From Devosia sp. LC5 (GTDB taxonomy: Bacteria; Pseudomonadota; Alphaproteobacteria; Rhizobiales; Devosiaceae), in the NCBI RefSeq assembly GCF_000735585.1, contig NZ_JNNO01000046.1:102478-166477 (forward strand): a stretch of 64,000 nt of DNA. The letters run 5' to 3'. This document shows, one piece after another, positions 8,666 through 17,141 of the stretch. The position numbers and the translations under genes were made by a program. How positions within the stretch are numbered: position 1 is the stretch's first letter; each line of letters starts with the position of its first letter. Under the pieces are notes generated by a model. The model was not told the origin of the DNA. It did not search any database and was given only the letters and a program-made list of their open reading frames with translations.

Positions 8666-9141
8666 GCTGCGGCTTCCGTTTCGCGCGTCTCGACCAGGTT
8701 GGCCAGCCGCATGGTCAGCACCGGCCTGCCCTGCTGGTTGCGCACGTCAAAGTCGAGCGTGACAATGCCCCATTGCGGATGGCTGGCGGAGCGGCGCAGA
8801 TCGGTGATTTTCACCGTGCCGCCAATCGTGTCATCCACCATGACCGGATTTTTCCATTTGAGATTGGTGAAGCCCAGCCCGCCGGCCGAGGCGATCTGGC
8901 CCAGAAAGCTGTCGACCAGCATGCGCAGGCTCAGCGCCCCGGTCTGCCAGCCGCTCGACGCCAATCCGCCGAGCAGCGACGCCTTGGCGGCCTTTTCATC
9001 GAGATGAAAGGGCAGGGGGTCGAATTGCCGCGCGAAAGTGGTGATCATCTCGCGGGTCACCTTGGTATGGCCCAGGTCGATGATTTCGCCCAGGACGAGA
9101 TCCTCGAAATGGCGGCGATCTTGGGTTACAGGATTGGTCAT
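8662..9141 (-). CDS. MaoC-like hot-dog fold dehydratase family protein
   Basis: A 159-residue single hot-dog protein with FEDLVLGEIIDLGHTKVTREMI, the catalytic-type FARQFDPLPFHLDEKAA segment (D-x5-H) and GGLASSGWQTGAL at about 56-70. It resembles its downstream neighbour along the full length, so the pair arose by tandem duplication. As with other MaoC proteins, the likely chemistry is reversible hydration of an enoyl thioester, but no pathway genes lie beside it to name the substrate. It is the first gene of this three-gene minus-strand run. Confidence 0.85.
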   Translation of the reverse strand: MTNPVTQDRRHFEDLVLGEIIDLGHTKVTREMITTFARQFDPLPFHLDEKAAKASLLGGLASSGWQTGALSLRMLVDSFLGQIASAGGLGFTNLKWKNPVMVDDTIGGTVKITDLRRSASHPQWGIVTLDFDVRNQQGRPVLTMRLANLVETRETEAAA

Positions 9142-9204
9142 CGAACTTCCCTATACGTCAACGCCTTTTGCACCCTTTTCCAGGCTGGGGCAAGCGCCGG
9201 CCCC

Positions 9205-10077
9205 TCAGATACCGGTCGGCAAGCGGCGGCTGGCGCGGTAGTCGAGCGGGGTCATGCCGCGCAGGCGGCGGAAGGATTTTGCCAGGTAATTGGCGTCGCT
9301 GAAGCCGGTCAGCGCGGCAATGGCGCCGATCGTCATGTCGGTGGCGACCAGCAGGCGCTCGATCCGCTCGATGCGCCGCTCCTGCACGAAACTGGAGGGC
9401 GCTAGCCCGGTGGCCATGGTGAACTGGCGGACAAAGTGGCTCCGGCTCATCTCGGCCAGGGTGGCGAGCCGGTCGACATTGAGCGCGCGATTGAGATTGG
9501 TGTCGATATAGGCGACCACCCGTGCGATGGCGGGCGGCAGGGTGAAATCGGGCGCCGCGTCAGTGCCGAACACCCCGTCATGCAAGGCTGCCATGGCGCC
9601 ATAGGCGGCGCTCGATGCCTCGCCGGGTGAAATGCCCGGCCGGTCGATCAGCGTGTGGCAGGCCAGCGCCAGGCGATCTATAATGCTGGACGGCAGGGTG
9701 ACGACAGGCCCGGCGGCGTCGATAATCTCGCGGGCCAGGCGCAGTGCTTCGCGCCCGTTCAGCACCATCCAGAAATATTCCCAATGCCCGCCCCGCTCCA
9801 GCCAGTAGCGATGGGCATGGGGCAGGCTGAGCACCATGGTTTGTCCCGGCACCAGCCGGTGCCGCACGCCGGCAAAATCGAGCCGCCCCTCGCCGACAAT
9901 GGTGTGCTGGATGACGAGGAAGGGTGCACTGCCGCGTTGCAGCCCGTCCCAGGAATAGACTTCGTTGAGCCGCTGCTCATAGCCGGCGCTGATCGCCATG
10001 CAATGGAGCGGCACAGCGCTTTTGGTGAGCGTCAGGACGCGGACTTTATGGCCGTAGTCGATGAGCTGTTTGAGCAC
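9205..10077 (-). CDS. AraC-family transcriptional regulator
   Basis: The 290-residue protein has an N-terminal cupin-like sensing half (LDFAGVRHRLVPGQTMVLSLPHAHRY) and a C-terminal AraC double helix-turn-helix of about 95 residues (LATLAEMSRSHFVRQFTMATG and IGAIAALTGFSDANYLAKSFRRLRGMTPLDYR). It is divergent from the GH4 gene at 10183 and probably activates it. The frame is open to 10149, but codon third positions turn AT-rich above 10077, so GTG at 10077 is chosen; ATG 9999 is a shorter option. The next AraC regulator of the island is at 19396. Confidence 0.85.
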   Translation of the reverse strand: MLKQLIDYGHKVRVLTLTKSAVPLHCMAISAGYEQRLNEVYSWDGLQRGSAPFLVIQHTIVGEGRLDFAGVRHRLVPGQTMVLSLPHAHRYWLERGGHWEYFWMVLNGREALRLAREIIDAAGPVVTLPSSIIDRLALACHTLIDRPGISPGEASSAAYGAMAALHDGVFGTDAAPDFTLPPAIARVVAYIDTNLNRALNVDRLATLAEMSRSHFVRQFTMATGLAPSSFVQERRIERIERLLVATDMTIGAIAALTGFSDANYLAKSFRRLRGMTPLDYRASRRLPTGI

Positions 10078-10182
10078 AAAATTACCCGCAATGGCACAAG
10101 GTTTCTCTAGCACCGATAGGCGTTTCAACGCTAGCAGTACGCTAACCAATTCGTGGCTTTTGCTACGTCCCGGAGGAACGTC
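10078..10182. promoter_or_regulatory. Divergent promoter region between AraC regulator and GH4 gene
   Basis: This 105-base, relatively AT-rich gap must hold both divergent promoters. It contains CTAGC/GCTAG half-sites at about 10107 and 10130 around GCGTTTCAACGC, a plausible regulator site. The GH4 gene has a clear GGAGG six bases before its ATG. No -35/-10 pair stands out. Confidence 0.4.
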
Positions 10183-11637
10183 ATGTCATTCAAAGTTACC
10201 GTCATCGGCGCCGGCTCGGTCGGCTTCACCAAGACGCTGATTTCGGACCTGCTCAAGGTACCCGAATTCGCCGATTGCGAATTCGCGCTGACCGATATCA
10301 ACCCGCACAATCTGGATATGGTCCATCAGATCATCGCCAAGATCGTTGCGGTCAATAATCTGCCGGCCAAGGTAACGGCCACAACGGATCGCCGTGCCGC
10401 GATCACCGGCGCCCGCTACATCATGAGCTGCGTTCGCGTCGGCGGGCTCGAGGCCTTTGCGTCGGACATTTCGGTGCCGCTGAAATATGGCGTCGATCAA
10501 TGCGTGGGCGATACGCTGTGCGCCGGCGGCATTCTCTATGGCCAGCGCAATATTCCAGTCATCCTCGAATTCTGTAAGGATATCAGGGAAGTAGCTGAGC
10601 CTGGGGCGGTGTTCCTCAATTATGCCAATCCCATGGCGATGAATACCTGGGCCGCCAATGCCTATGGTGGCGTGCAGACCATTGGCCTGTGCCATGGCGT
10701 GCAGCATGGCGCCCATCAGATTGCCCAGGTACTCGGCGTTGCCGATAGCGAGCTGGATTATGTCTGCTCGGGCATCAATCACCAGACCTGGTATATCGAT
10801 ATTCGTGCCAAGGGCCGCAAAATCGAAAAGGACGAGTTGATCGCCGCCTTCGAGGCCCATCCGGTCTATTCCAAGCAGGAGAAGGTGCGCATCGATGTGC
10901 TCAAGCGCTTCGGCGTCTACTCCACCGAGAGCAATGGGCATCTCAGCGAATACCTGCCCTGGTATCGCAAGCGCCCGGAGGAAATCTCCAAATGGATCGA
11001 CATGAGCGACTGGATTCACGGGGAAACCGGTGGCTATCTGCGCTACTCCACCGAGCGCCGGAACTGGTTCGAGACTGATTTCCCGATGTTCCTCGAACAG
11101 GCCGCCAAGCCGCTCGACCAGCACAAGCGCACGTCCGAACACGCCTCCTACATTATCGAGGCGATGGAAACCGGCCGCGTCTATCGTGGGCATTTCAACG
11201 TGCGCAACAATGGCATCATCACCAATCTACCTGATGACGCCATCATCGAAAGTCCCGGTTTTGTTGACCGTTTCGGCCTTAACATGGTCGAGGGCATTAC
11301 CCTGCCGCTGGCTTGCGCGGCCACCTGCTCGGCCTCGATCTCGGTGCAGCGGATGAGCGTGGAAGCCGCCATGACCGGCGATATCGACATGCTCAAACTG
11401 GCCGTGCTGCACGACCCGCTGGTCGGCGCCATCTGCACCCCCGACGAAGTCTGGCAGATGGTGGATGAACTGGTTGTGACGCAAGCCCAGTGGCTGCCGC
11501 AATACAAGAATGCCGTCCCGGCCGCCAGGGAACGGCTGGCCAAAGGCACTGTCAAAACCAATGACTGGGAAGGCGCCGCCCGCAAAAAGGTTCGTTCGGT
11601 GGAAGAACTGCGCGAAGTCGTCGGCGGGCATCACTGA
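10183..11637 (+). CDS. GH4 family glycosidase (CHGV motif; substrate uncertain)
   Basis: GH4 enzymes cleave glycosides by an NAD+ and Mn2+-dependent redox elimination. The 484-residue protein has the Rossmann motif VIGAGSVGF (7-15), the NPM loop (149-151), the metal-ligand Cys170 in LCHGVQHG and His200 in GINHQTWY. The tetrad CHGV differs from CHSV, which marks alpha-galactosidases; CHGx has been linked to GH4 alpha-galacturonidases and alpha-glucuronidases, so a uronide substrate is possible. ATG 10183 has GGAGG six bases before it. It is divergent from an AraC gene and convergent with the second GH4 gene, at the end of an agp-type operon. Confidence 0.88.
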   Translation: MSFKVTVIGAGSVGFTKTLISDLLKVPEFADCEFALTDINPHNLDMVHQIIAKIVAVNNLPAKVTATTDRRAAITGARYIMSCVRVGGLEAFASDISVPLKYGVDQCVGDTLCAGGILYGQRNIPVILEFCKDIREVAEPGAVFLNYANPMAMNTWAANAYGGVQTIGLCHGVQHGAHQIAQVLGVADSELDYVCSGINHQTWYIDIRAKGRKIEKDELIAAFEAHPVYSKQEKVRIDVLKRFGVYSTESNGHLSEYLPWYRKRPEEISKWIDMSDWIHGETGGYLRYSTERRNWFETDFPMFLEQAAKPLDQHKRTSEHASYIIEAMETGRVYRGHFNVRNNGIITNLPDDAIIESPGFVDRFGLNMVEGITLPLACAATCSASISVQRMSVEAAMTGDIDMLKLAVLHDPLVGAICTPDEVWQMVDELVVTQAQWLPQYKNAVPAARERLAKGTVKTNDWEGAARKKVRSVEELREVVGGHH

Positions 11638-11663
11638 ACTTCAGACCATCGACATCCCCTCCG

Positions 11664-11693
11664 AAACGGGCGCTCCATGGGCGCCCGTTTTGC
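11664..11693 (+). terminator. Terminator after the plus-strand GH4 gene
   Basis: An 8-bp stem (ACGGGCGC with GCGCCCGT, 11666-11673 and 11681-11688) with a seven-base loop and a short T-run lies 27 bases after the stop. Confidence 0.75.
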
Positions 11694-11757
11694 TATTTCG
11701 GGGTGAGCACAAAGTTACCCCTTGGCGGCGAAGTGCTTTGAGGAGGCTGAAACCAAA

Positions 11758-11790
11758 CGGCCCCAGCGCAGAGCGCCGGGGCCGCTTTTT
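11758..11790. terminator. Second hairpin between convergent GH4 genes, probably bidirectional terminator
   Basis: A 10-bp stem with one mismatch (CGGCCCC...GGGGCCG outer arm) is followed by TTTTT on the plus strand. It lies 21 bases past the stop of the minus-strand alpha-galactosidase gene, whose transcript would also fold here. Confidence 0.7.
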
Positions 11791-11810
11791 GGAAGCAGGG
11801 GAGGTTAGCG

Positions 11811-13178
11811 TCAGGCGACGCGCTGCTTCCGGGAGCCGCGGGCCCATTCGGGCAACATGGTGCCATGGGCTTCAAGGAGATCGTCGACCAGGTTCCAGAT
11901 CTGGTCGAGATCGAGTTCGGCGGCGGTGTGGGGGTCCATCATCGCGGCGTGATAGATGTGCTCGCGGTTCTCGGTCATCAGCGCCTGAACGGTCAGCTCC
12001 TGCACATTGATATTGGTGCGGATCAGCGCGGTCAGCTGGGGCGGCAGGTCGCCAATAAAGGTGGGCTGCAGGCCGTTGTGATCAACGAGGCACGGCACTT
12101 CCACGGCGGCATTATTGGGCAGGGAAGTGATGACGCCATTGTTGCGCAGATTGCCGTAGATCACCGAAGGTTCGCCGGTCCACACCGAATTGACGATGGA
12201 GGAGGCATATTCCTTGGACTGCTGAACTTCGATCCGGTCGGCGTTCCGGTAGTCCTCGGAGGTCTTCTTCCACTTGGCGATCTGCTCGACGCAGCGCTTG
12301 GGATACTCATCGAGCGGAATGCCGAACTTCTCGATGATGTCTTCGCGGCCTTCCTTGATGAAATAGGGGGTGTATTCGGCAAAGTGCTCGGAGCTTTCGG
12401 TGACGAAATAGCCCAGTCGCGTCATCATTTCGTAGCGCACCTTGTTGGGGCAGCGCGGGTTCCAGGTCGGCTTGGGGGCGCGACCTTCGGCATAGGCCTT
12501 GAACAGGTCCGGGTAGAGATCCTTGTAGGACCCGTCGGGCTGACGATGCTCGAATTTGAGGTAGAAGGCCATGTGATTGATGCCGGCCGAGCGGTAGCGG
12601 ATTTCCTCGTAGGGAATTTCGAGATCGTGGGCCAGTTCCATGGCGGTGCCCTGTACGGAGTGGCAGAGGCCGACCTGCTTGATGGTGGGGTATTTCTCGG
12701 CAATGGCCCAGGTGTTGATGGCCATCGGGTTGACATATTGCAGCATGATCGCGTCGGGCGCGACAGCCAGCATGTCCTCGCAGATGCTCCACAGATGGGG
12801 CACGGTGCGCAGGCCGCGCATGATGCCGCCAACACCAAGCGTGTCGGCAATGGTCTGGCGCAGATTGTACTTTTTCGGCACATCGAAATCGATGACGGTT
12901 GAGGGTTCGTAGCCGCCGATCTGGAAGCAGACGACGACGAAATTGGTGCCGTCCAGAGCCTGGCGCTGATTGGAATAGGTCTCGACATTGGCCGGCACGC
13001 CCAGCGTCGAAATCAGCTTTTTGGCAATGACTTCGCTTTCTTCCAGCCGCGTGGGATTGATGTCCATCAGGCGGATGGTGGCGCCTGCAAGCGCGGGGCG
13101 CTGCAGGATATCGCCGACGATGTTCTTCATGAACACGGCCGATCCGGCGCCGATAAAGGTGATCTTGGGGTTTGCCAT
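11811..13178 (-). CDS. melA: GH4 alpha-galactosidase
   Basis: The 455-residue enzyme likely hydrolyses melibiose/raffinose-type alpha-galactosides in the cytoplasm with NAD+ and a divalent metal. It shows the Rossmann motif FIGAGSAVF (8-16), NPM at 150-152, Cys172 in LCHSVQGT and His202 in GINHMAFY; CHSV is the GH4 alpha-galactosidase signature. It is the last gene of the operon, 17 bases after the tandem ATPase gene, matching the agp/aga arrangement of Sinorhizobium in which alpha-galactosidase genes flank the transporter. Confidence 0.92.
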   Translation of the reverse strand: MANPKITFIGAGSAVFMKNIVGDILQRPALAGATIRLMDINPTRLEESEVIAKKLISTLGVPANVETYSNQRQALDGTNFVVVCFQIGGYEPSTVIDFDVPKKYNLRQTIADTLGVGGIMRGLRTVPHLWSICEDMLAVAPDAIMLQYVNPMAINTWAIAEKYPTIKQVGLCHSVQGTAMELAHDLEIPYEEIRYRSAGINHMAFYLKFEHRQPDGSYKDLYPDLFKAYAEGRAPKPTWNPRCPNKVRYEMMTRLGYFVTESSEHFAEYTPYFIKEGREDIIEKFGIPLDEYPKRCVEQIAKWKKTSEDYRNADRIEVQQSKEYASSIVNSVWTGEPSVIYGNLRNNGVITSLPNNAAVEVPCLVDHNGLQPTFIGDLPPQLTALIRTNINVQELTVQALMTENREHIYHAAMMDPHTAAELDLDQIWNLVDDLLEAHGTMLPEWARGSRKQRVA

Positions 13179-13195
13179 TTGGGAATGCTCCAGCG

Positions 13196-14863
13196 TTAGG
13201 CGGCTATTTCGAATGCGGCGCGGACCAGCCTTGCCGTATATTCGGTTTGGGGATTGGTGAGGACATCGGCGACCGGGCCCTGCTCGACAATTTTGCCGTG
13301 TTGCATGACCATGACGCGGTGGCAGAGGGCGCGCACGACCTTGAGATCGTGGCTGATGAACAGGTAGGAGAGGCCTTTTTCGTCCTGCAGCTTGCGCAAC
13401 AGGTCGATGATCTGGGCCTGCACGGATAGATCGAGCGCCGAGGTGGGCTCGTCGAGCAGGATGAATTCGGGTTCGAGCGCTACGGCACGGGCAATGGCGA
13501 TGCGTTGGCGCTGGCCGCCGGAAAATTCATGCGGGAAGCGGTTAAGAATGCCATCGGGCATGCCGGCATCCTGGAGCGCCTGGCGAACGCGATCGAGACG
13601 TTCGCGGCCATTGGCCCCGATATTGTTGACGATCAGGCCTTCCTCGATGATCTGGCGGATCGACATGCGGGGATTGAGGCTGGCGAAGGGGTCCTGGAAG
13701 ACGATCTGCATGCGGCTGCGCAGCGGACGCATGGCGGCGCGATCCCGATCATGGATCGGCTGGCCGTCGAAGAAGATTTCCCCGCCCTGGTTGTTGATCA
13801 GCCGGATCAGCGCCTGGCCGAACGTGGTCTTGCCGGAGCCGGATTCACCCACAATGCCGAGGGTTTCGTGGCGAGCCAGCTTGATGTCGAGATTGTCGAC
13901 GGCCTTGAGCTCGAAGAAATCGGGCTTGAAGAAGCCACCGCGCTTGAGGGTGTAGGAAACCTTGACGTTCTTGCCTTCGAGGACCGTGTCGTGCTCCCCT
14001 ACCAGGGGATTGGCCGTGCCCTTGGGCTCGGAGGCGAGCAGGTGGCGGGTATAGGCGTGTTGCGGATTGGCGAACAAAGCCTCGGTGGCATTGTGCTCCT
14101 GCACGCGGCCATTCTGCATGACATAGACATAGTCGGAGAACTGACGGACCACGGTCAAATCATGGGTGATCAGGATCACCGCCATGCCGTATTTGTCCTT
14201 GAGGTCCTTGAGCAGGTTCAGGATCTGGGCCTGCACGGTCACGTCGAGGGCGGTGGTGGGCTCGTCGGCGATCAACACATCGGGGCGGTTAGCGAGGGCC
14301 ATGGCGATCATGACCCGCTGACGCTGGCCGCCTGAAAGCTGGTGCGGATATTGGCGCAGGCGGGCGGCCGGATCGGGGATCTGCACTTCCTCGAGCAGCT
14401 TTTCGGCGCGCTCCATGGCCTCCTTGCGGGAGATGCGATTGTGCAGGTGTAGGATTTCGCAGATCTGCTGGCCGATCGTGTAGACCGGGTTCAGCGAACT
14501 CATCGGCTCCTGGAAGATCATGGCGATGTCATTGCCGCGCAGCTTGCGCATGTCGCGTTCGCTGGTGGCGACCACGTCCTTGCCCGATAGGGTAATGCGC
14601 GAATTGGGCAGGATGGTCGCCCGCTTGGTCAAAAGCTTCATCAGGGTGCGGGCGGTGACGGATTTTCCCGAACCGGATTCGCCCACCAGCGCGATGGTTT
14701 CGCCCTTGTGCAGCTGGAAGGACACGTCGTGCACGGCGTGAACCACGCCACCCTCGACCTTGAAATCGACCCCGATATTGCGGGCATCAAGGATCAGTTC
14801 GCGGCCGTGGCTATCGGCGTCGTGGCGGGTATTGGAAACAGGCTGGTGATTGATGTCTGGCAT
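13196..14863 (-). CDS. agpD: ABC transporter ATPase with two nucleotide-binding domains
   Basis: A 555-residue protein fusing two Opp/Dpp-type ATPase domains. Domain 1 has Walker A GESGSGKS (61-68), LSGGQ (176-180) and LIADEPTTALD; domain 2 has GESGSGKT (339-346), FSGGQRQRIAIARA and ILLDEPTSALD. Each ends with the oligopeptide-type C-terminal tail. It powers the permease pair encoded just upstream. ATG 14863 is chosen because it lies 10 bases after the stop of the permease gene; a longer frame overlaps it. The symbol follows the Sinorhizobium alpha-galactoside system and is by context. Confidence 0.92.
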   Translation of the reverse strand: MPDINHQPVSNTRHDADSHGRELILDARNIGVDFKVEGGVVHAVHDVSFQLHKGETIALVGESGSGKSVTARTLMKLLTKRATILPNSRITLSGKDVVATSERDMRKLRGNDIAMIFQEPMSSLNPVYTIGQQICEILHLHNRISRKEAMERAEKLLEEVQIPDPAARLRQYPHQLSGGQRQRVMIAMALANRPDVLIADEPTTALDVTVQAQILNLLKDLKDKYGMAVILITHDLTVVRQFSDYVYVMQNGRVQEHNATEALFANPQHAYTRHLLASEPKGTANPLVGEHDTVLEGKNVKVSYTLKRGGFFKPDFFELKAVDNLDIKLARHETLGIVGESGSGKTTFGQALIRLINNQGGEIFFDGQPIHDRDRAAMRPLRSRMQIVFQDPFASLNPRMSIRQIIEEGLIVNNIGANGRERLDRVRQALQDAGMPDGILNRFPHEFSGGQRQRIAIARAVALEPEFILLDEPTSALDLSVQAQIIDLLRKLQDEKGLSYLFISHDLKVVRALCHRVMVMQHGKIVEQGPVADVLTNPQTEYTARLVRAAFEIAA

Positions 14864-14873
14864 GGCCTGGTCC

Positions 14874-16076
14874 TCAATACGGATCGACGGCGTCGCGCAG
14901 GCCATCGCCCAATGCGTTGAACGCAAAGACGGTGATCAGCACGAAGATGACGGGCGACAGGATCCACGGGTAGGAGCCGATGACCGAGAAAGAGCCGGTG
15001 TCCTGCAGCATCAGGCCCCAGGAGATCAGCGGCGGCTTCACCGCAAAACCCAGGAAGCCGAGAAAGCTTTCGAGCAGCACCACCGAGGGCACCGACAGCG
15101 TCACCGCCACGATGACGTGGCTGAGCACGTTGGGCAGGATGTGGCGGGTGATGATGCGGCCATCCGAGGAGCCCACGGCGATGGCGGCGCGGACATATTC
15201 GATGCGGGCCAGCGAGAGGGTCTTGGAGCGCACTTCGCGGCTCAGCTGCGCCCAGCCCAGAACCGCCATGACGCCGATGACGAAGGCGATGAACACATTG
15301 GAGGGGGCGGTGATGGGGATGAGCGAGGTCAGTGCCAGATAGAGCGGCAGCTGGGGGAAGGCGAGGACGAATTCGACGAATTTCTGCGTCCAGCGGTCGA
15401 ACCTGCCGCCCAGATAGCCCGAGGTAATGCCCACCAGCGTGCCGACCACAGTGGTCAGCAGCGTTACCACGAGGGCAATGGTGAGCGAGATACGGGAGCC
15501 GACAATGCCGCGCGAAAGAATGTCGCGGCCGAACTTGTCGGTGCCCAGCAGGTGGAAGGTCTTGGCCGGATCGGTGGGGCCGAAGAAATGGATATTGGCC
15601 GGGATCACCCAGAGGATGTGGTAGGCATAACCCGGCACAAAGAAGCCCAGCTCGGTCGGGTTTTCATAATCCGGTCCGACAATGGGCTGGAAGGTAATGG
15701 GGTCCAGCTCCTCGCCTTCGCTGATCGGATAGACCACCGGAAGCAAAGAGAAGCTGCCGTCGGCACGGAAGAAGCTGATCGTGTCGGGCGGGGCGAAGCC
15801 GATATTGGTCTGCTTGGGATCGTGCGGGGCGAAGAAATCGGCAAACACCGCGACGAGCAGCAGCAGCACGACCAGGATCATGCCGAGCATGCCCATGATG
15901 GAGCGGCGGAAGCGGCGCCAGACCAGGCTCGAATAGCTTTCGCTATTGGCATAGCGCGGATTGATGGCGCCGGCAGAGTTGACGTCGGCCTGTGACTCGG
16001 TGGCGGCCGTCGGCATGGCGGCGCCGGCATCGGGGGGCAGGGGGATGGATTGATCGATTGTATCGCGGGCCATCAT
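14874..16076 (-). CDS. agpC: ABC transporter permease, DppC type
   Basis: The 400-residue inner-membrane permease has a Pro/Ala-rich cytoplasmic N-terminus (1-55), a first membrane segment at about 60-80, a long periplasmic loop and a C-terminal five-helix binding-protein-dependent transport domain. The ATPase-contact loop is visible as EYVRAAIAVGSSDGRIITRH. The periplasmic insert between helices 1 and 2 (about 85-180) is longer than in dipeptide permeases. Its ATG overlaps the stop of the upstream permease gene (ATGA). The substrate assignment rests on the neighbouring alpha-galactosidase. Confidence 0.9.
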   Translation of the reverse strand: MMARDTIDQSIPLPPDAGAAMPTAATESQADVNSAGAINPRYANSESYSSLVWRRFRRSIMGMLGMILVVLLLLVAVFADFFAPHDPKQTNIGFAPPDTISFFRADGSFSLLPVVYPISEGEELDPITFQPIVGPDYENPTELGFFVPGYAYHILWVIPANIHFFGPTDPAKTFHLLGTDKFGRDILSRGIVGSRISLTIALVVTLLTTVVGTLVGITSGYLGGRFDRWTQKFVEFVLAFPQLPLYLALTSLIPITAPSNVFIAFVIGVMAVLGWAQLSREVRSKTLSLARIEYVRAAIAVGSSDGRIITRHILPNVLSHVIVAVTLSVPSVVLLESFLGFLGFAVKPPLISWGLMLQDTGSFSVIGSYPWILSPVIFVLITVFAFNALGDGLRDAVDPY

Positions 16077-17077
16077 GCGTCTCCCAGCCGGATACGGGGA
16101 TCGAGCACGGCCAGCATCATGTCCGAAATGATATTGCCGATGATCAGGGTGGTGGCGAGCACCAGCATGAAGGTGGCGGTGACCCAGACGTCGCCGACGG
16201 CCATGGAGCCGGTAATGGCCGGGCCAACAGTGGCGAGACCGAAGACGATGGCGACCTCGATTTCGCCGGTCAGCATATAGGGCAGCACCACGCCCTGATA
16301 GGCAACGAGGGGGTGCAGTGCATTGGGCACGGCATGTTTCATGATCACTGCGCCGTGGCTCAGGCCCTTGGCGCGGGCGGTTTCCACATATTGGGCATTG
16401 AGCACGTCGAGAAGATTGGCCCGCATCACGCGCATATTATAGGCGAGCCCGCCAAAAGTCGCGATGGCGATGACCGGCCAGACATGCTTGACCAGATCGA
16501 CGAACTTGTCCCAGCTCCAGGGGGCGCCGCCATAGCGGGGCGAGAAGAAATTGCCCACATCCTGCACGCCCATGCGGAAGACCAGGAAGTACATGATGAC
16601 AATGGCCAAGAGGAACCGCGGGATGGTCATGCCGAGAAACGAGACGAAGCCGAACAGGGTATCGACCCAGGAATATTGGCGGGTGGCGGCCACGATGCCC
16701 ATGGTGATGCCGATGGCCGAGGCCAGGATATGGCAGGTCAGCGCGAGCAGGATGGTGGCGGGCAGGCGCTCGGCGACAACGGCGCCCACGGGCTTGTTGA
16801 AATAGAGCGAATGGCCGAAATCAAAGCGGGTGATGATGCCCCAGAGCCAGTTGAAATACTGAACGGGCAGGGGATCGAACAGGCCATTGGCGGCGCGATA
16901 GGCATCGGCCTGGGCCTTGGCAGCTTCGAAGGAAGCGCCGCCCTGGTTGATGGCCATGGACTGGATATAGTCGCCATAGTCGCCGGGAGGCGCCTGGATG
17001 ATGGCGAAGGTGACAAGGCTCAATACGAGCAGAATGGGTATCGCCGACAGGATGCGCGATATGAGGAAACGGATCAT
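16073..17077 (-). CDS. agpB: ABC transporter permease, DppB type
   Basis: This 334-residue inner-membrane protein starts MIRFLISRILSAIPILLVLSLVTF, the standard DppB N-terminus, has six membrane segments, and carries the coupling loop ETARAKGLSHGAVIMKHAVPNALHP at about 226-250. It forms the channel with the DppC-type partner. The frame is open 53 codons further upstream, but that part is arginine/proline-rich and crosses the intercistronic hairpin, so ATG 17077 is chosen. It lies 64 bases after the binding-protein gene. Confidence 0.9.
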   Translation of the reverse strand: MIRFLISRILSAIPILLVLSLVTFAIIQAPPGDYGDYIQSMAINQGGASFEAAKAQADAYRAANGLFDPLPVQYFNWLWGIITRFDFGHSLYFNKPVGAVVAERLPATILLALTCHILASAIGITMGIVAATRQYSWVDTLFGFVSFLGMTIPRFLLAIVIMYFLVFRMGVQDVGNFFSPRYGGAPWSWDKFVDLVKHVWPVIAIATFGGLAYNMRVMRANLLDVLNAQYVETARAKGLSHGAVIMKHAVPNALHPLVAYQGVVLPYMLTGEIEVAIVFGLATVGPAITGSMAVGDVWVTATFMLVLATTLIIGNIISDMMLAVLDPRIRLGDA

Positions 17078-17108
17078 CTGGAGCGGCTCATTTTCAGTCT
17101 GTGGGTGA

Positions 17109-17128
17109 CGAGGGGCCGGAGCCCCTCG
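17109..17128 (-). promoter_or_regulatory. Intercistronic hairpin between binding-protein and permease genes
   Basis: An 8-bp GC-rich stem (CGAGGGGC with GCCCCTCG) and four-base loop sit just after the binding-protein stop. Hairpins here commonly protect the upstream mRNA or reduce read-through, so that more binding protein than permease is made. There is no T-run. Confidence 0.6.
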
Positions 17129-17141
17129 CCGGGAGAAGAGC

